A stretch of DNA of 8,540 bases from JBBRCX01 sp038204465 (GCA_038204465.1 JBBRCX010000152.1:1-8540); one strand, 5' to 3'. Positions 1-5,479 are shown, counted from the first letter of the stretch. The notes: generated by a model from the letters alone, not told the origin. Numbers and translations: made by a program.

Positions 1-236
1 GCGGCAGAAGACGCAAGCGGATCGCATCAGCTTCGCGGACGTGCTGGGATGGGTCCGTGTGCTGCGTGCGGGCCAGCCGATGCCCTGCTTCACCCGCAAT
101 CCCCGGCGTCCGCATCGCATCGAACCCCGCGCCCGAAAACGCCGCCCCAAGGAGTACGACTTGCTGAACCGCCCCCGTCAAGAGATGCGAAACGCACTGA
201 AAAAACAGCCGGCGGAAGCTTAAGTTGATGGCATTA
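1..236 (+). mobile_element. Right-hand remnant of an IS4-type insertion sequence
   Basis: This segment is defined by the transposase tail in 2-223. The left part is beyond the window edge and no terminal inverted repeat can be matched, so the right border is only bounded by the REP-like repeat that begins at 237. Whether the element is intact cannot be judged from here. Confidence 0.5.
2..223 (+). CDS. IS4-type transposase, C-terminal fragment (partial at window edge)
   Basis: The reading frame is open from the first bases of the window (frame 2) to a TAA at 221-223, giving 73 residues. It begins mid-protein with RISFADVLGWVRVLRAG and continues through a proline/arginine-rich stretch to RKRRPKEYDLLNRPR. 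I recognise this as the C-terminal tail of IS4-family DDE transposases, where an ISFxDxLRWL segment is followed by a basic RxRKRRPKxYDLxxxPR end. The catalytic DDE core lies upstream, outside the window. An internal ATG at 41 should not be taken as a start. The terminal inverted repeat of this element was not identified. Only about 10 bases separate the stop from the next gene's end, so the element border must lie very close to 224-237. Confidence 0.75.
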   Translation, partial: RQKTQADRISFADVLGWVRVLRAGQPMPCFTRNPRRPHRIEPRARKRRPKEYDLLNRPRQEMRNALKKQPAEA

Positions 237-899
237 GGACCCGTCCCGGGACCCGTCCCGTTTAATTTGTTCGCGGCGACGGCGTGCAAGCAGCCTCACA
301 CTCGCCAGTGCCAACACACCGAGCGACGCCGGCTCGGGAACCGGAGTGCCGTTAAACCCAACTTCCGCGAACCCGGTCTGGCCGGAGTCGCCCCAGTTGC
401 CACTGATTCCGAATTGGAAGTAGCGGGCCGTCGCGGGCGCGAACGTGAACACTTCGGGGGGGCTACCAGCCCCGGTCGTGACCAGGGCGAACTCCGTCGG
501 ACTCCCGGTGAGGGTCGTGAAGGCGACCCCGTCGGTGGAGGTGAGTACGCTCACACCTCGGATCCCGGTCGACCCGAACGCGCCAGGGCCACCGGCATTC
601 TGGTTCCAGAACGAGAAGCCAGTCACGGAATACAGCCCATTTAAATCGAACGTAACCGTACCGGTCAGGATCCCGGCCGCCGACACCCACGAGTTGTCCG
701 GGAGAGTGGCGGCATGGGTAGCGGTCAAGCTCGGCGACGACAGTCCGTTCCCGTTAACGGTATTCGAGAGGCTGGTTGAAAAGCCGCTCCCCATGTCGGT
801 GCTCGCGCTGACTCCGGAGACGTACGCTGCCTCTACACGGGCCGTTACCAGCAGGCTGAGAAGCACAGCCGAGAACACCCACAACATTACGGATCGCAT
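234..899 (-). CDS. Secreted PEP-CTERM protein with discoidin-like (F5/8 type C) domain
   Basis: A 221-residue exported protein. Residues 1-25 form a signal peptide (MRSV, then a hydrophobic core, ending VEAA). The mature part is rich in Gly, Ser and Thr and resembles a discoidin/F5-8C galactose-binding-like sandwich: a VTFDLNG strand near 82-88, FSFWNQN near 95-101, GIRGVSVLTSTDG near 112-124, and ARYFQFGISGNWG near 158-170. The sorting tail is VPEPAS (187-192), a hydrophobic stretch (193-204) and RRRR (206-209), the PEP-CTERM signal read by exosortase-type systems for surface or exopolymer export. The start is ATG at 899, with AAGGT about nine bases upstream. Unusually, the 12-residue extension after RRRR ends in KRDGSRDGS, encoded by the tandem repeat at 237-263. 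A weak point is an arginine inside the short membrane span. Ligand and role are unknown. Confidence 0.85.
   Translation of the reverse strand: MRSVMLWVFSAVLLSLLVTARVEAAYVSGVSASTDMGSGFSTSLSNTVNGNGLSSPSLTATHAATLPDNSWVSAAGILTGTVTFDLNGLYSVTGFSFWNQNAGGPGAFGSTGIRGVSVLTSTDGVAFTTLTGSPTEFALVTTGAGSPPEVFTFAPATARYFQFGISGNWGDSGQTGFAEVGFNGTPVPEPASLGVLALASVRLLARRRREQIKRDGSRDGS
237..263. repeat. REP-like repeat, tandem double copy (GGACCCGTCCCG x2)
   Basis: Two perfect head-to-tail copies of the 12-mer GGACCCGTCCCG occupy 237-248 and 249-260. The second, extended to TTT (249-263), is a perfect 15-base inverted copy of 1009-1023. On the minus strand the tandem makes the fold-back CGGGAC-GG-GTCCCG, a short GC-rich hairpin of the kind seen in bacterial REP units. 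The repeat lies inside the last codons of the PEP-CTERM gene. Association with RAYT transposition is inferred from the RAYT remnant beside the other copy. Confidence 0.7.
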
Positions 900-915
900 G
901 AAGCCCTACCTTCAG

Positions 916-948
916 CCCCTGAGCTTGGTGGTCCGGCACACCCAGGGG
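916..948 (-). promoter_or_regulatory. Predicted 5'-leader hairpin of the PEP-CTERM gene
   Basis: On either strand, CCCCTG and CAGGGG (916-921 and 943-948) pair perfectly, and GGTG (927-930) pairs with CACC (939-942), giving a ten-base-pair hairpin with a five-base bulge (AGCTT) and an eight-base loop. It ends 17 bases upstream of the ATG at 899, next to the ribosome-binding region. A role in translation control is inference only, and no known riboswitch class is recognised. Confidence 0.3.
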
Positions 949-1008
949 CGATGGTGGCCAAACTAGTAATTATCCCGCGCCCTGCGCAGGATAGCGTGCA
1001 AAAGAATC

Positions 1009-1023
1009 AAACGGGACGGGTCC
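1009..1023. repeat. REP-like repeat, single copy, inverted relative to 249-263
   Basis: AAACGGGACGGGTCC is the exact reverse complement of 249-263. The similarity continues imperfectly for about eleven more bases on the outer side (7 of 11 match). It sits 49 bases upstream of the RAYT start codon, as REP units commonly do in RAYT loci. Just downstream are a TTGACA hexamer (1029-1034) and a tandem TTCGACGC duplicate (1038-1053). Confidence 0.7.
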
Positions 1024-1071
1024 AATTCTTGACAGCATTCGACGCTTCGACGCCAGTCGTACTTTAAGACG

Positions 1072-1238
1072 ATGCCGCGTGTCGCCCGCGTCGCCCCTGG
1101 CGGTCTGATCTACCACGTCCTGAACCGCGGCGTCGGGCGCATGATCTCGTCGAGCGCCCAGCCGATTTCGCCTCGTTCCGCAAGGCCGAGCATCCGCCAG
1201 CAGGGGATCGCCCAGCCGCTGCCGCTGTGCTGTCGTAA
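1072..1238 (+). pseudogene. REP-associated tyrosine transposase (RAYT), truncated and frameshifted 5' end
   Basis: The ATG at 1072 opens a frame with the hallmark N-terminus of RAYT (Y1 HUH-type) transposases: MPRVARVAPGG, then YHVLNRG and VGRM. Near 1141-1144 the homologous reading shifts frame: the expected continuation DLVERPADFASFRKAE is found in the frame starting at 1143 and stops at TAA 1236-1238. The original +1 frame runs on as unrelated sequence to 1407. RAYTs are normally about 150-230 residues with an HxH motif and catalytic tyrosine further on. Neither is present, so most of the gene is missing and it cannot be active. RAYTs process REP sequences, and a REP-like repeat lies immediately upstream at 1009-1023, supporting one shared mobile origin. 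Confidence 0.7.
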
Positions 1239-1279
1239 CTTTCGATCGCGCTCAGATGCCCACAGCCGGCAACTCTCGC

Positions 1280-1285
1280 TAGAAT
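1280..1285 (+). promoter_or_regulatory. Candidate -10 element TAGAAT upstream of the LOG-family gene
   Basis: TAGAAT at 1280-1285, part of TAGAATGC, lies 43-48 bases before the ATG at 1328, at a sensible distance for a promoter. No convincing -35 hexamer is placed 16-18 bases upstream. The identical 8-mer TAGAATGC lies upstream of the next plus-strand gene (2276-2283), which is the main reason for listing it. Confidence 0.3.
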
Positions 1286-1327
1286 GCGGCGCCCGCTGGC
1301 CGAACCTTGCCCGCTGGGCACAGGGCG

Positions 1328-2155
1328 ATGATGAATCACAACTCCGGCCCGCGAAGGCAGAACAACGGCCGCTCCGCCCGGTGGGGAAAGGGAACGCGCA
1401 GCGGTGAAGAACGGCGGTTCCTGGCCGGGCCGCGGGCGCGGTGGGAAGAGCTCCGCCGCTGCGTTCGGATCTTCTTCGAGTTCATCAGGGGGTTCCGCGC
1501 TCTGCACTACGTCGGCCCCTGCGTCACCGTCTTCGGCTCGGCGCGGTTCAAGGAGGACCACCCCTACTACGAGATGGCCCGCGACATGGGGCGGCGCATC
1601 GCCGGCCTCGGATTCACCGTCATGACCGGTGGAGGCCCCGGCATCATGGAGGCCGCCAACCGCGGCGCCAAAGAGGGGGGCGGGGTCTCCATCGGCTGCA
1701 ACATCCTGCTTCCGCACGAGCAGAAGCCCAATCCCTACCTCGACCGCTTCGTCGAGTTCCGCTACTTCTTCGTCCGCAAGGTGATGCTCGTGAAGTACTC
1801 CTACGCTTTCGTCGTCCTGCCCGGCGGCTTCGGCACGCTGGACGAGACGTTCGAAGCCCTTACGCTGATCCAGACCCAGAAGATCAACGATTTCCCCGTG
1901 GTTCTCATGGGCGCCGATTACTGGAAGCCCCTGATGGACTTCCTCCATGACCGCTTGCTGGCCGCCGGCACGATCAGCCCGGAAGACCTCCGCCTGATGA
2001 TGCTGACCGATTCGCCCGAAGAAGCGATTGCCCACATCGCCGCCTGCAGCCTCGAACTGGTTGGCGAGATCGAGACCCAGAAGCCGGTGCCGACGGCCGT
2101 CCTCGGCGAGAAGCCCATGCCCAAGACCGGCCAGGCCGTCGCCATGTCGCCCTGA
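1328..2155 (+). CDS. LOG-family protein (cytokinin riboside monophosphate phosphoribohydrolase-like)
   Basis: A 275-residue cytoplasmic Rossmann-fold protein of the LOG family (formerly 'lysine decarboxylase-like'). Members hydrolyse the N-glycosidic bond of nucleoside 5'-monophosphates, releasing base and ribose 5-phosphate. Visible family marks are VTVFGSAR (about 66-73), the nucleotide-binding loop GGGPGIMEAANRG (about 101-113), an RK pair (150-151) in the position of the catalytic arginine, and the signature PGGFGTLDE (165-173) with the catalytic glutamate. The first 60 residues are basic and less typical, which suits the longer LOG-like subgroup rather than plant-type LOGs of about 200 residues. 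I chose ATG 1328 (AGGG five bases upstream). ATG 1331 and an in-frame TTG at 1307 are alternatives. The actual substrate cannot be told from sequence. The gene stands alone between the RAYT relic and the CBS gene, with a terminator-like hairpin pair following. Confidence 0.88.
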   Translation: MMNHNSGPRRQNNGRSARWGKGTRSGEERRFLAGPRARWEELRRCVRIFFEFIRGFRALHYVGPCVTVFGSARFKEDHPYYEMARDMGRRIAGLGFTVMTGGGPGIMEAANRGAKEGGGVSIGCNILLPHEQKPNPYLDRFVEFRYFFVRKVMLVKYSYAFVVLPGGFGTLDETFEALTLIQTQKINDFPVVLMGADYWKPLMDFLHDRLLAAGTISPEDLRLMMLTDSPEEAIAHIAACSLELVGEIETQKPVPTAVLGEKPMPKTGQAVAMSP

Positions 2156-2205
2156 AGCCTGCCCGGATCCATCGTCGGCTGCCTTCGTCGCGCAATTCTC
2201 GCGTA

Positions 2206-2249
2206 CGCCTGGCGGCATCCAGGCGCTTGCGCATCCCCGCAATCTTTTT
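2206..2249 (+). terminator. Probable Rho-independent terminator after the LOG-family gene
   Basis: Two adjacent hairpins follow the stop at 2155. CGCCTGG-CGGCAT-CCAGGCG (2206-2225) has a seven-base-pair stem. TTGCG-CATCCC-CGCAA (2227-2242) has a five-base-pair stem and runs straight into TCTTTTT (2243-2249). The second has intrinsic-terminator layout, though its stem is short. It lies upstream of the candidate promoter of the CBS gene, so the two genes are probably transcribed separately. Confidence 0.45.
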
Positions 2250-2275
2250 GATCTTCGTTTCGCAAGTTCCGGCGG

Positions 2276-2281
2276 TAGAAT
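2276..2281 (+). promoter_or_regulatory. Candidate -10 element TAGAAT upstream of the CBS-domain gene
   Basis: TAGAAT (within TAGAATGC) lies 65-70 bases before the ATG at 2346 and downstream of the terminator-like hairpins. TTGATC at 2248-2253 is 22 bases upstream, too far for a standard -35. Support comes from the identical 8-mer upstream of the LOG gene. Confidence 0.3.
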
Positions 2282-2345
2282 GCCTTCGCTCGCGCGCCGG
2301 TCCAGCCTGCTCGGCGAGCGTTTGTGATGGTGAAAGGAAGCCGAG

Positions 2346-2924
2346 ATGCCAACGATCTGCCCGAGCTGCGGGACCAAGAACCTGGAAGGCGAGGACGAGT
2401 GTAAAAACTGCGGCGCGGACCTGCGCGCGGTCGACCTGCCCAAGCCCGCCTCGAAGATCGAGCAGACCGTGATGCACCTTCCGCTCACGACCCTCGACTT
2501 CACCGTGGTCCACACCATCTCCCCCGAAACCACCCTTGAAGTGGCGGTGCAGACGCTGATCCGCCAGAAGCTCGACATCCTCGAGGTCGTCGAGGACGGC
2601 CGCCTCGTCGGGCTCCTCTCCGTCCGCGACATCATCACCCGCGTCGGCCTCGATTATGAAGGCAAGCTCGCCCGCCCCGTCCGCGAATTCATGACCCAGC
2701 GCCCCGAGACCCTCCCCCCCGACGCGCCGATCACCTTCGCCATCAACAAGATGGACGTCGGCGGCTATCGCCACGTCCCGGTGGTGCAGGACGGCCGGAT
2801 GGTCGGCATGGTCTCCACGCGGGATGTCATCGCCTACCTCATGAAAAACAGCCGCGAGCCCGTCGCCACTGCCGGGATCACCACCTCGCATGGGGTGGAG
2901 AAGGTGCCGGGCAACAACTCCTAG
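2346..2924 (+). CDS. Zinc-ribbon and CBS-domain-pair protein
   Basis: A 192-residue soluble protein. An N-terminal zinc ribbon is shown by CPSC (Cys5, Cys8) and CKNC (Cys19, Cys22). A pair of CBS domains follows: the first about 50-105, with DGRLVGLLSVRDII, the second about 112-168, with the HVPVVQDGRMVGMVSTRDVI pattern. CBS pairs (Bateman modules) bind adenine nucleotides such as AMP, ATP or S-adenosylmethionine and act as energy or ligand sensors. The VxVRD and VSTRD motifs supply the usual ribose/phosphate-contacting residues. No enzymatic domain is attached, so it probably acts in trans on an unknown partner. Residues 169-192 form a polar tail. The start is firm: ATG 2346 is preceded by AAAGGAAG. 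It converges with the TPR-YggX gene, 35 bases apart. Confidence 0.88.
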   Translation: MPTICPSCGTKNLEGEDECKNCGADLRAVDLPKPASKIEQTVMHLPLTTLDFTVVHTISPETTLEVAVQTLIRQKLDILEVVEDGRLVGLLSVRDIITRVGLDYEGKLARPVREFMTQRPETLPPDAPITFAINKMDVGGYRHVPVVQDGRMVGMVSTRDVIAYLMKNSREPVATAGITTSHGVEKVPGNNS

Positions 2925-2959
2925 AAGTGATGGAACTGCGGGCCGCAGGCGCAGCTGAT

Positions 2960-3556
2960 TCAGCCGAGGTTCAGGAATTCCAGCATGTGCTGGTCATACA
3001 TCTTCTGGGCTTGCGGATCACTCAGGGGCAGGCGCAGCTCATTAATGACCTTTGTTCCCTGGCCGATCCACTCGCGCCAGCAGTCGGCGCAGATCTTTTG
3101 CTGGATCTCCTGACCCACCGCCTTGCGAAATGGCGGTGACGAGAGCTTGGGCCCCACGCGCTTGCAGCGCTGGCACAGGACCTGACCTTCCGCCACCACC
3201 GCTGCATCAGCAGATTTCTTCAGCGCCGGGACCGGCGCGCCAAGCTCCTTCAGCATGCCGATCATCTCGTTTTTTGGCATCAGATCGCCGCGCGCGTCGG
3301 CGACCTGCACGCCGCGGGTCAACCGCTCGATCGCCGTCTCGCGCTGCTCCTGTTTCAACAACGCGGTTGCCAGCAATTGGTAAGCCTTGGTGATGTTCGG
3401 GTTGATCTCCAGGACGCGATCGAACGAGCGCACCGCCTCCGCGTTCATCCCCGCATCGAGGTAAGCGCGGCCCAGCGAGAAATGCCCGAGCTCGTTGTTC
3501 GGGTCGTCGCTCGCCATCTTCTTGAACTGCTCGATCCGCGCGTTGCTGTCGGCCAT
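2960..3556 (-). CDS. TPR protein fused to a YggX-like Fe(2+)-trafficking domain
   Basis: About 198 residues. The N-terminal half carries two to three TPR-like helix pairs (roughly 22-89; NELGHFSLGRAYLDAG and TKAYQLLATALLKQ are typical). A charged linker (about 90-125) leads to residues 126-198, which match YggX/Fe(II)-trafficking proteins: FRKAVGQEI aligns with the YPGELGKRI region, and CWREWIGQGTKVINELRL plus the QKMYDQHMLEFL helix align with EAWAQWQHKQTMLINEKKL and the C-terminal helix of E. coli YggX. The YggX cysteine is kept (Cys128), but the domain has two CxxC pairs (128/131 and 156/159), suggesting a bound metal. YggX is linked to iron-sulfur cluster protection from oxidants. ATG 3556 gives the natural TPR start. 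ATG 3568 and TTG 3592 are alternatives, all with weak ribosome sites. It follows folE on the same strand by 90 bases. Confidence 0.75.
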   Translation of the reverse strand: MADSNARIEQFKKMASDDPNNELGHFSLGRAYLDAGMNAEAVRSFDRVLEINPNITKAYQLLATALLKQEQRETAIERLTRGVQVADARGDLMPKNEMIGMLKELGAPVPALKKSADAAVVAEGQVLCQRCKRVGPKLSSPPFRKAVGQEIQQKICADCWREWIGQGTKVINELRLPLSDPQAQKMYDQHMLEFLNLG

Positions 3557-3617
3557 TGTCCGTGGCATGGGCGCGTCAGCCCATGTCTCCAAAGCAGGAT
3601 CGCAGGACTTTTTCCCA

Positions 3618-3646
3618 CGGGCCCGGCGGCCCGCGCCGCTGGCCCG
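3618..3646 (-). other. GC-rich hairpin directly after the folE stop codon
   Basis: CGGGCC (3618-3623) pairs with GGCCCG (3641-3646), and GGCGG (3625-3629) pairs with CCGCT (3636-3640, one wobble), leaving a six-base loop. On the minus strand the hairpin begins at the base after the folE TAG. No T-run follows (TGGGAAAAAG comes next), so it is not a classical intrinsic terminator. It could attenuate read-through into the TPR-YggX gene or protect the folE mRNA end. Confidence 0.35.
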
Positions 3647-4303
3647 CTAACCGCGCGAGCCATCCTTCGCGTACATTAGAGACAGGATCTCCGAGCGGCT
3701 CGCCGGGTTCTCCTTGAAGATCCCGCGCAGCTCGCTGGTCACCATCGTGCTGCCCGTCTTTTTGACGCCGCGGATCGTCATGCACGTATGTTCCGCTTCG
3801 ATGACGCACGCGGCCCCGATCGGGTTCAGTTCCTCCATCAAGGCGTCGGCGATCTGCGTGGTGAGTCGCTCCTGCACTTGCGGCCGCCGGGCGTAGCCCT
3901 CCACCAGTCGCGCCAGCTTGCTCAAACCGACCACCTTTCCGTCCGGCAGGTACGCCACGTGCGCCCGCCCCATGAACGGCAGCAAATGATGCTCGCACAT
4001 CGAGTGGAACGGAATGTCCCGAAGCAGCACCACCTCCTGGTACCGCTCCGTGAACACGGTCTTCAGGTGCTTGCGCGGCTCGTCATGCAGGCCGGCCATC
4101 AGCTCCGTGTACGCGCGGGCGACCCGGTTCGGCGTCTTCAACAGCCCCTCGCGGTCAGGGTCTTCTCCAATCGCGAACAGGATTTCGCGCACCGCCTTTT
4201 CAATCCGGCCGATGTCCACGCCGTTCGTCTGCAATTCCGGCGTATCATCGCTGGCATCGTCCAGGTGGTCGATTGGGCTGACGTTTCCGCGTGGCACTGC
4301 CAT
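3647..4303 (-). CDS. folE: GTP cyclohydrolase I (FolE, type IA)
   Basis: A 218-residue protein converting GTP to 7,8-dihydroneopterin triphosphate, the first step toward tetrahydrofolate (and also tetrahydropterin or queuosine precursors). It is cytoplasmic and forms a homodecamer in the family. All key parts are visible: the zinc ligands Cys103 and His106 in MCEHHLLPF and Cys174 in EHTCMTIRG, with the same 71-residue spacing as Cys110/Cys181 of E. coli FolE; catalytic-type His105 and His172; GLSKLARLV (126-134); RPQVQERLT (140-148); and the C-terminal TGSTMVTSELRG. The first 28 residues are a variable acidic extension. ATG 4303 is supported by GGAG seven bases upstream. A good promoter lies at 4348-4376, and the TPR-YggX gene follows on the same strand. 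Confidence 0.97.
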   Translation of the reverse strand: MAVPRGNVSPIDHLDDASDDTPELQTNGVDIGRIEKAVREILFAIGEDPDREGLLKTPNRVARAYTELMAGLHDEPRKHLKTVFTERYQEVVLLRDIPFHSMCEHHLLPFMGRAHVAYLPDGKVVGLSKLARLVEGYARRPQVQERLTTQIADALMEELNPIGAACVIEAEHTCMTIRGVKKTGSTMVTSELRGIFKENPASRSEILSLMYAKDGSRG

Positions 4304-4347
4304 AAATTGACTCCGCTGGGCCGCTTGGCAAACTCTGGGCGGTCGTG

Positions 4348-4376
4348 ATTATAGGCGCGGGCGCGCCAAACGGTAA
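4348..4376 (-). promoter_or_regulatory. Sigma70-type promoter of folE
   Basis: On the minus strand TTACCG (4371-4376) is followed after exactly 17 bases by the perfect -10 box TATAAT (4348-4353). Transcription would begin near 4341 and leave a leader of about 38 bases before the folE ATG. It is the best-looking promoter in the window and lies in the 121-base divergent gap between folE and the SDR gene. Confidence 0.65.
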
Positions 4377-4424
4377 CGCATCGTTTGTGCTCAACGGGCG
4401 CCCTTATCGCGAAGAAGGAGCACC

Positions 4425-5429
4425 ATGCGCGTCCTGGTCATCGGTGGCACGGGGCTGATCAGCACCGGCGTCGTAAAGCACCTGCTGGCGCGGGGCGCCG
4501 AGGTCACGGTTTTCAACCGCGGACAACACGCCAGCCGCCTGCCCGAAAACGTGCAAACCCTGCATGGCGATCGAAACAACTTCGAGGCCTTCGAGCGCCT
4601 CTTCCAGGGCGAGCCCTACGAAGTTGTCATCGACATGATCTGTTTCAACCCCGACCAGGCCGCCAGCGACGTGCGCGCCTTCGGGGGGCGCTGCGAGCAT
4701 TTCATCTTCTGCTCCACCGTCTGCATCTACGGCGTGAACATGCCGCCCGGCGTCTTTATCGATGAGACTTACATCCCCGAACCGCTCAGCACCTATGGCC
4801 GCAACAAGCTCGCCGCCGAGCAGGTCTTCCTCCGCGCCGATGAGTCGGGGCACATGAGCGTCACCATCATCCGTCCCAGCCACACCTACGGCGCGGGCGA
4901 TCCGCTGATCGACAATCTTGAATACCACGCCACCGCCTGGGACCGCGTCGAGCGCGGCCTCCCCGTGCTCTGTGCGGGCGACGGACTGGGCCTCTGGGTC
5001 GCTACCCATCGCGACGACTGCGGCAAGTTGTTCGCCTACGCCTCCCTCAACCCGAAAACCTATGGCCAGGCCTACAACGCCACGCGCGACGATCATGTCA
5101 CCTGGCGCGAGTATCACCGACAGGCTGCCGATGCGCTGGGAAAGGGCGCGCAGCTGTTGTTCATGCCCGCCAGATGGATCGTCGCCCACGATCCGGCGCG
5201 CTTTGTCCTGCTGGCCGAGATCACCGCCTTCCATGGCGCCTACAGCTCCGCCAAAGCGAAACGAGATGTTCCCGAATTCCGCTGCGAAATCGATCTCGCT
5301 CATGGCGCCGCCGAGACCCTCTCCGATCTCAAACGCCGCAACGCCTGGCGCAAAACCGACGGCGACACGCTCTATCAGGCAATGATCGACAAGGCCCTCG
5401 CCGCCGGCGTCGAACCCATCGACGCCTGA
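4425..5429 (+). CDS. Extended SDR: NAD(P)-dependent epimerase/dehydratase family protein
   Basis: A 334-residue short-chain dehydrogenase/reductase of the extended (nucleotide-sugar epimerase-like) type. The Rossmann fold opens with VLVIGGTGLIS (4-13); the third glycine of the usual GxxGxxG is serine, a variant I associate with one subgroup of these proteins, related to CSP41-like SDRs. FNRG (30-33) follows beta-2, GDR (48-50) precedes the acidic-site region, STVCIYG (97-103) holds the catalytic serine/threonine, and YGRNK (124-128) is the YxxxK catalytic pair. IRPSHTYGAGD (149-159) is the family's substrate-proximal loop. The substrate is unknown; a sugar nucleotide is a guess. ATG 4425 has a strong AAGGAG site. 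The gene is divergent from folE and ends exactly at a suspected rearrangement junction, although the C-terminus itself looks natural. Confidence 0.9.
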   Translation: MRVLVIGGTGLISTGVVKHLLARGAEVTVFNRGQHASRLPENVQTLHGDRNNFEAFERLFQGEPYEVVIDMICFNPDQAASDVRAFGGRCEHFIFCSTVCIYGVNMPPGVFIDETYIPEPLSTYGRNKLAAEQVFLRADESGHMSVTIIRPSHTYGAGDPLIDNLEYHATAWDRVERGLPVLCAGDGLGLWVATHRDDCGKLFAYASLNPKTYGQAYNATRDDHVTWREYHRQAADALGKGAQLLFMPARWIVAHDPARFVLLAEITAFHGAYSSAKAKRDVPEFRCEIDLAHGAAETLSDLKRRNAWRKTDGDTLYQAMIDKALAAGVEPIDA

Positions 5430-5479
5430 ATGTCCGTGTCGAAGAGAACCGGAATGCGCGGCTCACCCTTCGCCATCAT
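5430..5479 (-). pseudogene. Nucleoside hydrolase, N-terminal stub cut off at the DTD motif
   Basis: On the minus strand ATG 5479 overlaps the TGA of the upstream C39-like gene and has AAGGA seven bases upstream, a textbook translational-coupling start. The first 17 codons read MMAKGEPRIPVLFDTDI, which matches the opening strand and the first half of the DTDxGxDxDD calcium/ribose-binding motif of nucleoside hydrolases (IPVILDTDIGxDIDD). After DTDI the frame enters DNA antisense to the end of the SDR gene and stops at 5375, giving only 34 codons. The family is normally about 300 residues, so the gene has lost nearly everything. Recognition rests on a short stretch, hence the moderate confidence. 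A chimeric assembly at 5430 would give the same picture. Confidence 0.5.

Noticed and set aside
225..966. Two plus-strand frames (225-644 and 445-966) opposite the PEP-CTERM gene
   Set aside because: The minus strand has the signal peptide, discoidin-like body and VPEPAS tail; the plus frames have no signatures.
1029..1034. TTGACA as a -35 box for the RAYT remnant
   Set aside because: No -10-like hexamer at 16-18 bases; the nearest AT-rich TACTTT is about 25 bases away.
1291..1317. Direct repeat GCCCGCTGG (1291-1299 and 1309-1317) before the LOG gene
   Set aside because: A nine-base GC-rich repeat is easily expected by chance in this composition; no supporting structure.
1307..1327. TTG 1307 as the start of the LOG-family gene
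   Set aside because: ATG 1328 is in the same frame and has an AGGG just upstream; the seven extra residues are not typical of the family.
1064..2638. 524-codon open frame on the minus strand
   Set aside because: It lies antisense to the clearly recognisable LOG and CBS proteins, has low-complexity Gly/Asp/Arg composition and no recognisable motif; it is a high-GC shadow frame.
2925..2959. CTGCG/CGCAG fold-back between the converging CBS and TPR-YggX genes as a terminator
   Set aside because: The gap is only 35 bases, the pairing competes with an overlapping palindrome, and there is no T-run on either strand.
4404..5303. 299-codon open frame on the minus strand opposite the SDR gene
   Set aside because: The plus strand encodes a textbook SDR with a strong ribosome site; the antisense frame has no recognisable family.
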